A stretch of 64,000 bases of DNA from Parapristionchus giblindavisi (taxonomy: Eukaryota; Nematoda; Chromadorea; Rhabditida; Diplogasteridae), in assembly GCA_943737045.1 (NCBI GenBank), contig CALSFV010000270.1, positions 406,501-470,500 of the forward strand, written 5' to 3'. The notes beneath the pieces are model-generated. The model was not told the DNA's origin. It made no database searches and saw only the letters and a list, made by a program, of their open reading frames with translations. The translations under genes were made by a program, and so were the position numbers. Below, in pieces: positions 11,884-23,800 of this stretch. Numbering within the stretch: position 1 is the first letter of the stretch; every line of letters begins with the position of its first letter.

Positions 11884-14800
11884 AATACAGTACTTTATTC
11901 ATATCAAGCGATGGCACTAGATGGAGGGGTCGGTAGATTGCTCTTTATTATTATAATAAGTGTATTTTTGCTAATTACATATGAGCATGAAGCGCGTGCG
12001 TCACATGTATGATTAGGGGCTTGTTATCGTTGTTCACTAGAGATTCTAGGCTGGGAGTGAAAAGTGCTCGTGCACTCTCGACTTTTTCTTCTTCCTTTGT
12101 CGCGTATTTTTAGCTCTTTAGCGACAGATGCGAAATGACGAGACTACAGTATCCCTGGGACGTTTCCTATGCCACCACCATTGTGTAACGGTTCCACTCA
12201 TTCCTAAAACGATTCTCTTTCGGCTAGTTGTGGAACCCAAATTGGTCGTTGTTGAGAAAGGAAAGGGAGGGGGGTGGGTGATAAATGAGTAAGAGGGTCT
12301 GTTGTTTATGGACCCCCTTCTTCTTCTTCTCTCTCTGTGTCTATCTATAGGCTCTTAACCGTTCGTTGGTCACTGGTGGAGATGAATAATAGTATTATAT
12401 TCTCCGTTGGCAGAAAGTCGATAGTTGGTCCAGAAAGATCGAGGGAAGTAGGGCTGAATTCTGCCAGGATTTTAAAAATCCCAAAATGAAGCCAGTCACT
12501 TTGTATCCTACTTTTCGACCTATACAATTGCGGCTCATGTAAAGTTTCCTAAACTGTACTATCATCACGGAAAAAGTGCTGTAGAGTGCATTTGAGTGGA
12601 TAGAGACGATGGTCGAATAGTGAAGGACAGATCGAGTCTAAAGGAGTGCCTACAATAACTCGTTACAAATTACTCGAGTATTTGACGTCATATCGTTCCT
12701 ATGAGTGGGAAGTGGTGGTATATACAGGATAATATGATACCCACTTGGCCATTGTTTGTGAACAGGCATACAGAAAGGATAGATACAGACGACGTTCAAA
12801 TTTAGATTTTTGGTTTATCAAGGATTGTTTTGAGCATTTGTCAAATGTTTCTCACTCTCGTGATGATATCAAATATCACGAGAGAATGCAGAAAGTGATC
12901 CGAATTGATTAGGACTGCGATATTTCGATTTAATCAATCTTACAAGGGAACTGTCTCAACTTAATGTGGTCATATGACATGGGAATAATTTACCTGAATC
13001 AGTTTTCGATGCTGATTACGAATCCGTTATCAAACGTTGCCCAATCGAGCTGAGATTCGAGAAAATCGATCTTGAAATTCGACTATTTGATTCGAAAATT
13101 CACAACTTGCCTACAATATCTACAAAATTACAGCAGGAGGTGTTTGGATAATTGATGGATGAGTTTATGAACGCATTGGTATGGTTTATATAGGAAGTCT
13201 CACGAATTTACGATTAAACTAGCGAATTTTAATATCGATTTCCTCGAATCTCAGCTCGATTGGGCAACGTTTGAAAACGGATTCGTAATCAGCATCGAAA
13301 ACTGATTCAGGTGAATTATTCCCATGCCATATGGCCACATTAAGTTGAGACAGTTCCCTTGTTAGTTTATGCATACAAAGTCGTATACATTTAGAGTACT
13401 TGTGCGTTCCTAGGAGTGAGGACATACATGGGCGGGGTACCTGGAGCTCGACTCTACAGGGGGCATCCGAACGAAAAATGGCTAATTTTACAGGGGGTTT
13501 TCCTCTTTTTCCCCAAAAATTTCACCTAAACGTGTATTTTACAGGGAGCATTCCACAAATTTTCGAAAAGCCCAAATTTTACAGGGGGCACCCCCATGTC
13601 GGCGCCCATGTATGAGTGAGGACCTCACAATGAGGTAATCATTGTCAGAGGCCGTAGGCGTGACCGTGGACAAACCGTCAAATGTGACGACACAAGCGTG
13701 GTAGAGACGTTTACTCAAAATCCTCCGCATACGCTCGTGACGTCACGTTTGCCGACATTCTTGGATACGGTATCATTGTCAGTTGTGGTAACAACATATC
13801 CCTGGGGACCCAGTGGTTTCTTGTCACATATGATAACATGAGACAACTATTATGAGCCAACGCCGATGAGAGGAATTGTCCAGATTTAGATGACTACATT
13901 GTATTTTATGTTCCCTGGAGACATGCCCCCGTAAATCCATTAAAAACGCTACTAGATGTTTTGTAGTTTGTAGTGGCGATGTGACCAGACATGGTCTATG
14001 GTTATCCCATGGGATAGACCCACCCGCGAAAATTTGCTTTTCATGGGTACCCACCCGCAAAATTGGACAATAAATTGACGGTTTTCTTGAAATTTTCACG
14101 ATTTTGGGGTACCCAGATGCGTTTTTATCTTAAAATCGGGTTACCCACACGCGTTTTTGACCCAAAATCAAGATACCCACGCGAATTTGAAGGGTCTGGG
14201 ATATTGATAGACCATCACTGGATGTGACTCTTGAATCTATTTCTTGCTTCTCAAGACGTGGAATGAGAGGCACTGAGTGTCCTCTTGAGGCTCTCACTCT
14301 CGGTTAGGTTGCTAGTAGTGATGGAAGCGGATGGAATTGAAGAAGGCATGAAACATGTAAGTGACGGGTTTAGAGTAAGAAAGGAACTACTGATTGGATT
14401 GAAAGTGGATACTTTACTTAACGAGTGGGATCTTGTTCAATGGTCTTTCTTACCCAGGTAGACGAGAGATGGTATGGGAAGTTAAGACGCTCCATCTATG
14501 TTTCTACATTGGTATAGTGAGAACTGATTGGTTTAATAGAAATTATTGTGGAATGTGCGTCAAAGGTCTAGTATATGATGATAGTTGATAAGTCTGAATG
14601 GTAACTAATAAGTAGTGTTGATTGCAAGGCTATTTTAGATCGCCTTCATCCTAGAATTAGGACGCGAAATGATTTGTGTTAAAGGCACAAACCGAGCTCA
14701 TTTGAAGCTCTCTGTTCTGGTAATGCTCTCTCGCTTTCGCTGTTTACGAGAGAGTGCTGCCAGAGAAATTAGATCGGGGTGTGCCTGAAACATCTACTAT

Positions 14801-17800
14801 ATTATCATGTAAAGATACAAGCACGAGATGTCTAGACTAACAATAAGTCGATGCTTTTACCTCAAATCCCTTGAGGTTATTCTGGGAATGCATTGTTGTT
14901 ATAGCAAATTAGTTAAATATGCGTGTAAACATTCTCTACCGTACAGAGGCCGTATGCATGAACGTTGACAAACGTGACGTCACAAGCGTAGGCGAAGAGA
15001 TTTTTTTGAGAAATCCTAGCTTGTGACGTCACGTTTGTCGACAAACCATTCATGCATACCGCCTCTGTGTTCATGGAGGAAAGGATGCAAGATTTAACAT
15101 TGGGATTATGATTGTGGCGCACTCGTAGATATAATATATTCGGTCAATAACCCATCAGATGACACAAATCAATCAATGAAAAATGTGATTTATGCGTGCT
15201 ACCGTAGTGATCTAATTCTCACAATCAATACCACGGTAGTCAATCAAATGTACTGTAATCAAATAATACTATAATTCGATCAACCGTAACGTAGTCACTT
15301 TATGCTATATTTGTCAATCAATCAATATCAAAGTAGCCAATGCTACAGTAGTCAATAAATAATATAGTAACCAATTAATGCTAGTCAATCAATAATATCA
15401 CGATAAATCAATCAATGAATACTACCGTAATCTAGATGCTAACCACCCGCACTCGTCGTGGCAACAAGATTGCCTGCATCATGGTGCGTCCTCCGATGGA
15501 TGCCCACTTCACCATTCTGTTCTCGCATGGAAACGCCGTTGACATTGGACAGGTACGGTCGTACATCTTTGAGCACCCCCATTGTGCGTACGACTCAGTA
15601 TATAAATCATACATTTTCGGTACCCTCGCCGTCTATATTTATATATTGGGTCAATTCTCGAAATAGGGAGGGGTTGATACATAGAATTCGTTATTTTCGC
15701 TTAAAAATCGTCATTTTTAGCTTCCTTTTTTATCAAGTGGCCTAAAATGGTCCTTATATAGTGGGTCAATCCTCGCACTGCGAGGGTATGGCAATGTATG
15801 ATATAAATTGGTTTGCGTTAAAAAAAGGATCTCTTTATCACACATTTTGCAGAAAATACAAAAAATCGAAAATAATTACTTTTACGGACCAGTTTATAAC
15901 AATTACGGGTCAACTTATAGTTCTGAAAATGTGAGTTGAACAAAAGTGTATAGGTACAACAGATTAGAATATGGTTACTGTTAATTTGACTCGAGTTATT
16001 AGTCTTGCTAAAGCGCCTATGTTTATGATCTGAAGAGGACAACTAATTGACCAGTGATTAGCTAGAGAGACTTGACAAATCGAGACGATGCGTGAATGTA
16101 GCGGGTCAATTTTTTATTACCTTCTATCTATCTGATGGCCCGCAGGACTTCGTGTGATTGGAATAACGAGTTGTACCTTTGCCTTTCGCTTTTTATCTAG
16201 ATAAATGAATCATTTATAACGTACAAATATAGATTGTACACATTAAAGTTTTAATATTATAAGATGCGAGTCCTATTAAATATATTGATAATTGTTTGTT
16301 GATCTGATAATCATATGTTTTGCTACATCTACCCTTCTGACGTCACACATTCTTGTTCTCTCTCTCTATTTATCGATGTCATAATCTCTCTAGTTCGACT
16401 CTCTCAATTTCCCATGATCTCTCGTCGTTTCTCTCATTATCTGCACTCTCTTGTTTTCCATGATCTCTTGTGCTTTGTCTGATTCTCAGCACTCTCTCAT
16501 TCTCACTTTATTTCTCGTCTTTTTTGTGCTTCTCTGCACTCTCCTATCTCTCTCATCATTGTCATGTAGAAAACAGAAGGATGAAGAGGGTAGATGAAGG
16601 ATGGGTCTGTCTCTCTCTCTCACTCTCTCTCTCTCTCTCTCTCTCTCTATGCCTCTGTCTTTTGAACTTTGTGGAAGACAATCATGAGTTGTCTTGAGTA
16701 GTGAGAGGAGATGAATGAAGACATGAGAAGAGAGGGAGGGAGGGATGAAAGTAGAGCCAATGGGGGAGAGAGAAGGAGGAGGAAATTGAAGGGAGAGAGA
16801 GAGAGAGAGAAAGATGTAGATGGAGAAAAGGAAAGAGAGGAGAGAGAGAGATTGGGTGACAGAGAATAGGGAGTAAGAAGTTGACGAGGAAGCGAAATGA
16901 GATGAAAATAGAGAGAGACAGAGAGAGAAAGAGGAAGAGCAGCGGAGAGTGGACAGCTGTCCGTCTACTTTTCTTTCTTCTCTCTCTACCTCTCTCCCTC
17001 CCTCTCTTTTTTCGCTCTCGCTCTCTCCTTCCCTCTCGCTCACTCTACCTCTCTCTCTTTGTCCCTCTCTCTACCTCTTTTCCCCATTAGAGATATCCAT
17101 TGCGTGCTGGCGAAGTTGGGACCGGGACGAAGGGGGGGGGGGAGTGAGGAGACCATACGACTGGACGGATGGGGAAATGGAATGGGGATTGAATAAGATG
17201 GATGTTTACGGGGGATGGAGGGATGACTGAATGTCTGGCCCTGTCTGTTATGGTGGTCTTTAATGAAATATAGGGATAGTTTGATGGTTTATTTGATCAA
17301 GGTTTAGTTAAATAGTAGGGGGGGGGGGTTGCCGTAACGGGAGTGATATGAGATGAACTGATCAGAGTTGGAATGGGTGATAAGACGTTTCGGAAATTTC
17401 ACTTCAGAAAAGGACACTTCAGAAACTAATTTTCAGAAAAGGACGTTTCAGAAATTTCGCTTCAGAAAATGTCATTTCGGAAAATCTTTTCCAGAAAAGG
17501 ACGTTTCAGAAATTTCCATTTCAGAAATGCCAACTCAGAAAAGGACGTTTCAGAAATTGGCACTTCAGAAATTCCAACTCAGAAAAGGACGTTTCAGAAA
17601 TTATTTTTCAGAAATTCCAACTCAGAAAAGGACGTTTCAGAAAATTTGCAGAACGGTTTGTGGCTTTAAACTGCAGAGAAGATCGCTTAGAATAAATTTA
17701 GTAGCATTCAATTTCAACGGGAAAATTTTCTTAAACGTCCTTTTCTGAGTTGACATTTCTGAAAAAAGATTTCTGAAACGTCCTTTTCTGAGTTGGAATT

Positions 17801-20800
17801 TCTGAAATGCCAATTTCTGAAACGTCCTTTTCTGAGTTGGAATTTCTGAAAAAAAATTTCTGAAACGTCCTTTTCTGGAAAATCATATCTGAAGTGGAAA
17901 TTTCTGAATCGTCCTTTTCTGAAGAGGATTTTCTCAAATAGCACTTTCTGAAGTGAAATTTCTGAAACGTCTTATCACCTTGGAATGAATTTAATGATTT
18001 GGCTAATAGGAAACACCATAAAGCACATTATTATTTTATTGTTTTATAACTTTTTAGCATTAAAGCGCTTGCAAATCGAAACTTGTTCCTTTAAATTAAT
18101 TTAATATTCTCTTCATCCCACTATATTCTTTTTAAGATCTTACTGGTAGTGATCATTGATATATTATTATATGTGTGAGAGTCTACTGCCCATAAAAACA
18201 TGGTTAAACCATAATTCTAGCGTTCGCATGATTTATCCTCTCTCTTGTGTTGTTTACTCGCGAATATGTTGACAGTTGTGAGAGACTGTGGGAGTGTGCG
18301 AACACACGGTATCTATCTATACATCATTAAATATGAACCTGGTCATCTTAAAACTGGAGAGAGTTGGGGACAAAAAATGACTTATGGCGCACTAAAAAAT
18401 AGTGGAAAACGGAAAATGGCGACTTTCCAGGGTCTAAAAAAGCACCTGGAAACTCTAAAATTTGAATTCGCGGGCGCGAAAAAAGGTGCGGGAATTCAAA
18501 TTCTGGCTTTCCAACTGCGGTTTTCTGCGGTTTAAAAAGGATGTTAAGTGGGAATTCAAGTTCCTACGCTTCATAAAGGTCGAAAAATGAAATTTCGGCT
18601 TTATTTAAGTTTGATAACCGCAGAAAATCGTCAGAATTTGAATTCCCGCGCCTTATTCGCGCCCGCGAATTCAAATTTCGAGTTTCCATTTTCGGTTTTC
18701 CAGTGTACTTTTTTAGACCCTGGAAAGTCGCCATTTTCCGTTTTCCACTATTTTTTAGTGCGCCATTAATATAAAAAAATAATGGATGCGTGGATCTGTT
18801 TTTTTCGTTCTAGGTCTGGTCCCTTCATCTACTATTATACTTGTTATGATTAAATTGACTTATTGATTGTCAGGTAGTGTGTGCGTACAGTGAGCAATGT
18901 GCGTGTGATATGGTGATAAGATTAGAGAGTGTAGAATAATCATGGGAATGCAATTGTTTTTGTGGAGTAGAAGGTGATAGTCAGACGACCGCGGTGATGC
19001 AGGCCGAAAAGTACATTACAAACTACGAAGCCTGACCGCATTTGAGCCGAAAGTAACGAAAAATCATAAAATCTGACCGCATTTTGAATCTCTGTAACGT
19101 AGCTATTCGACCTATGGATGCAGGGATAGTATACCTGCTATGGTTTTATGACAGACGATCAGAAGGGAAAGGAAGATAAATATAGTAATAGATTGGAGGT
19201 GCTAAAGGTGATGATGATGATAGACTGGAAAGTCGATAACAATCTGACAGTAACAAACTTTTTGATTATTGATTTTTTAAGTATTAAAACATATTTCATA
19301 AATATAATTGCAGATGAGTTCGTTCTACTCGGGTCTCGGACAGCGACTGGGCGTCAACGTCTTCTCCTATGACTACTCTGGTTCGTTACTGACTCCTTCC
19401 ACGATTGTCTGGATACTGTAACTGAGTAAGAGGTTATTGATTGATTTATTGCATTGCAGGGTACGGTTGCTCTACGGGAAAGCCATCGGAGAAGAATCTG
19501 TATGCGGATATTCAGGCTGCTCTTGAGGTGCTTATAATAATAATAATAATAAAAATAATAATAATGATGATGATGATTATTTTGTTATTATTTTGTAAGA
19601 AGAGTGACTAATTGGATAGATTTTCAATGTATTTGAGTAAGCAAGAAGTTACCGTAACCAGCGATTAATAATTATTTCCTAACGTAACCTACAGTATCTT
19701 TTCACCGTACCCCTATTGACAGTCAGTATTTTCCACTTGTGACCTAGCTCTCCAAAATTTACGTGGAAGTGTACGTAGTAAGAGTTGCGATAGTTGCTCT
19801 ATTTGCAAGAACTATGCCAGAAATACGACCCGGCAGATTCACGACGCAGTGGCCTGCTAAGAGATAAAAGTTTTTGTGTATATCTGATACTGTTCTTCTT
19901 CTAGTTGATCTATAAAAATCGCTTCAAGATCGCTTGACGCTTGTAAATATTGTCCTAAATATTAACCACTTTTTTTGCTCTGCATAAAAACATTATTATT
20001 CATTACCATAAGTCGAATATCGTTTTTCAAAATACGGTCAGGTTTTTCTATTTTTGTCAAATTTGGCTCAAAATACGGTCAGGTTTTTCTATTTTTGTTA
20101 AATTTTGACTCAAAATCCGGTCAGGCTTGGTACTTTGTAACATACTTTTCAACCTATGTTCATTACAGTACTCTTGCCCTCTTCAGGTCCTCCAGAAGGA
20201 GCTGCAGATTCCCGCCAATCGTGTCATACTGTACGGTCAATCGATAGGTACCGTACCCTCGGTTGATCTCGCATCGAAGAATCCGAACGTGGCCGCCCTC
20301 GTCCTCCACTCTCCCCTCATGAGCGGAATGAGAGTCGCTTTTCCTGGTACGTACACATTTATTTAGCTATTAGTGTAATTATTTTACCTTCAATCTGTTA
20401 AATGGTTATCTTGTTGGTGAAACGTGACTTTGATTGGTCTTTAGATGAACATATTAGTGGCAAAGGGAACGAGGGGTGATGGATTTCCGTCGCGTACAAG
20501 CGATTTCTTTTTCAGTTTTGGTTTCGGTTTACACTATGATAAGATTATTGATTGGATTACCACTATGATAGACGAGAGCTATATCGTGGCCAACGATACA
20601 GTACAATACAAATTACTTTTTTTCAAACATAGGACCATTTTGGCGTTAATGGTTGCCAGAATAAACGACTGAGTAGTATGGGCGTACTGATGCTCCATAC
20701 CTCAGTGAACAACTACTACTCCTGCAAATATTGATCGAAAAACGTGATAGTTTTTGAAAATTATCGCAATGACCGCGTTCTTTCTTCATAGGTACATCGC

Positions 20801-23800
20801 GATCGTGGTGCTGTGATGCCTTCCCCTCCATTGAGAAGGTTCCCAGAGTCAAGGTGAGTGGGACAATTTTTAATTTTATAAACCAATATATTGATTTATT
20901 GATTGATTGATTGAAACGATTCGTTCATACGAAGTAAGCGTTGCGATAGTGACTCTATTTACAAGGGAACCACAAATGTCGCGGACACTCAGTGCTAAAT
21001 TCGTTGACACAGGTCGACTAGGACCCCCCAGGGAGCCACAGAACTGTTTTGAAATGTCCGCATATTTGCTTCTTTGGTACCGAAAATCGATTATGAAAAT
21101 GTGATGGAAATTTGGGCTCGAGCCCCGTGGAATAGTGTCAAACACTCAAAGAACTCAGCCTGTGTCCTCCGTAGCCAAGTGGTTAGAGTGCGGGATTAGC
21201 TTTTGGAATGTCGTGGGTTCGAATCCCCCCTTGTACAATTTCTTTTGCTGTATTTTTTCTTTGCTTTTCAACATGCAGTTTCAAAGTCAAACTTCATCTT
21301 CAACAACAACGATTGGTGGGCATCGTGCCTGAAACAGGATCCATGGACGCTATACGGTAGAATTGACGGATTTCGGTATTAGTGGTGAATACGATAGCTT
21401 TTGTTGCGTAGATCGGATACGGTAGCATGGATAGGATACAGTAGTATAGAACTGGAAAGGCCGGTAACTGTCTTGCCGTAGTAGGTGAGCGCCTCGATGT
21501 CCTTGTACTTTATCCACCTGAACTCCCTGCTCATGACTGCTAGACTCTTGCATCCTTCTCCTTTGTTGTTCCTCTTCCTCTTGCCCGAGCGATGGAAGGT
21601 GTATGCTTCGTCCATCTGGGAAATACGTGTCGTGAGGGAGAATAAAAACAATCAATCACAAACAATAAAATACTCACCATCGCCTTTGTCCACAGATGCC
21701 GTTGGTTCTTCGGTAGAGCACTCGGTTCATCGAAGTCCCACTCCACATCACTGTCTTCTCCCGTGTCTTCCTTGACCGTCTCCACCTTTTCACGCACCGT
21801 CAACTGTTCCGCCTCCGCTCCACGAAGCATCATAACGATGCGATCAACCCACCTCATCTCCGACGCTTTGAGGGAGTCACGAGTGAAATGGGAGGAGAGG
21901 GAGGGGTCGAAGGTTAGGGCGATCTGGACAGAAACAGCCTTGGCAGACACTGGGTCATAGTCGAACTCCATTCGAGAAGAAAAAAAATCCGTCAATTCTA
22001 CCGTATAGCGTCCATGGATCCTGTTTCAGGCACGATGCCCACCAATCGTTGTTGTTGAAGATGAAGTTTGACTTTGAAACTGCATGTAGGAAAGCAAAAA
22101 AAATACAGCAAAAGAAATTGTACAAGGGGGGATTCGAACCCACGACATTCCAAAAGCTAATCCCGCACTCTAACCACTTGGCTACGGAGGACACAGACTG
22201 TGTTCTTTGAGTGTTTGACACTATTCCACGGGGCTCGCGCCCAAATTTCCATCACATTTTCATAATCGATTTTCGGTACCAAAGAAGCAAATATGCGGAC
22301 ATTTCAAAACAGTTCTGTGACCCCCTGGGGGGTCCTAGTCGACCTGTGTCAACGAAATTAGCACTGAGTGTCCGCGGCATTTGTGGTTCCCTTGTTACTA
22401 TGCGATAAATCTAACCCGGAACATTCATGTTGCGGTGGCCTTTTAAGAGATAATAGTTTTTTTCTATAGCTGGTACTCTCCGTGTCGTTCGGTTATTAAA
22501 ATACAATTTCAAGATCTCACAATCGGATAGGAATCAAATATTATTGTTTAATTACGAACGTGATCTCGAGCTCGGCAGATCTTTGTGAATGATCTGTTGT
22601 CTTCGCAGCGAAGTAGCCACAGAACACAAAATAGTCTTTGTGCTAAATGTTTCCCAAATAGCTTGTGGTGTTTCCCTCCAGTTATCATAGTAATGATATT
22701 ATTTGTTTATTATTAATGAAATTGTGTCAATCAATAATACCGCTCCCCTGTGTTTCAGGTGCCCACCCTGGTCATCCACGGTACCGAGGACGAGGTCATC
22801 GATTTCTCCCACGGTGTCACCATCCACGAGTCGTGTCCTTCTTCGGTTGAACCTCTATGGGTGAGTTGGTGATGGCTCTGCGCCAAGGGCTATTTGGCAA
22901 GATGCCAGGAATTTCTGCGTGTTCGTCCATTGAATAGAGCCAAGGTAGTCGGTCGGTGGGTCGAGCTGCTTGAATATGCTAGTGTTGATGGACATACGCT
23001 TTTAGTATATTCTGACTGATGACCACCTCTTGAGGGAATGGGGTGGAATAGATATCTTGTTCGATCAATATCGATTGATATTTGTTGCTAGAAGGGATCC
23101 TAGAAATATAGCATTGCTTCCTCTACTTACAAGGAGTCTCTTATGTCTTAAGTCGGCGAAAAGTTACGATTTATAGCTTATTGGAAAGCCCTTTCTCTGT
23201 AGAGTAAGAATGTGTGTTTACAAAATCCTGCGGGGCTCTGTGCACGGAGTTAAAAAAATTCCAAAGATTGAGCATTTTTTGCCTTGAAATTCGCGTCTAA
23301 TGGCCGTGAAATCGCCCTGAAATGATGGGGTAGTTCTGCGCGCTACATCTCCGAGCTAGTGGTGGCGCAGTGGCAAAGATGTCGCTTACAATTTTTGCGC
23401 CGCGGGTTCGATCCCCGCCGAAGCCACTTCTTTTGCACGATTTTTACACTCGACTTTTCATGATTTTTTTGAATTACCTAATCTACATGACTGACAGCCG
23501 TGCATCTAATTTGTAATAAAATATGTCAGTGATCATGGCGAACTACAGAGAGAGACAAGTAAACGAGATTGCGTGAGTTATTGCGCTCTGTGTGATACTT
23601 GGGTTAGGTTAGACGCACGACAGATGTGTGTAACTAATGTAAAAAGCAAAATATAATAAAAAATTGGAAATTCACTCGGAAACGGAGTACGAGAAAGGTT
23701 GCTGTCTGCATTGGTTTGGCCTATAACGAGGCCTACAAAGATTGACCCGCGAGTCTTGCTGTTATTCATTCCCCTTGGCAGCTGATCTCTCTCTCTCCTG

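Larger units (their letters stand above)
20962..22394. mobile_element. 1.43-kb inverted-repeat transposon carrying a gene fragment (element B)
   Basis: Near-identical arms of about 410 bp (20962-21372 and 21986-22394) have termini CAAGGGAACC and are flanked by TTA (20959-20961 and 22395-22397). Each arm holds a tRNA-like module. The space between the arms is almost exactly filled by a two-exon minus-strand open frame. The element sits in intron 7 of the ABHD17 gene and lies inside an older repeat whose uninterrupted relative is at 19775-19950. Confidence 0.85.

Noticed and set aside
16486..17230. Open frames of 69-185 codons rich in Ser/Leu or Arg/Glu
   Set aside because: They are produced by CT/GA microsatellites on both strands and have no splice signals or family match.
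17368..17944. Repetitive 'SEKDVSE' proteins on both strands
   Set aside because: They arise from the unit array of a foldback transposon with an 8-bp target duplication; equal frames occur on both strands.
21163..21240. Functional tRNA gene
   Set aside because: A and B boxes are good, but the acceptor ends do not pair and the module is part of repeated transposon arms.
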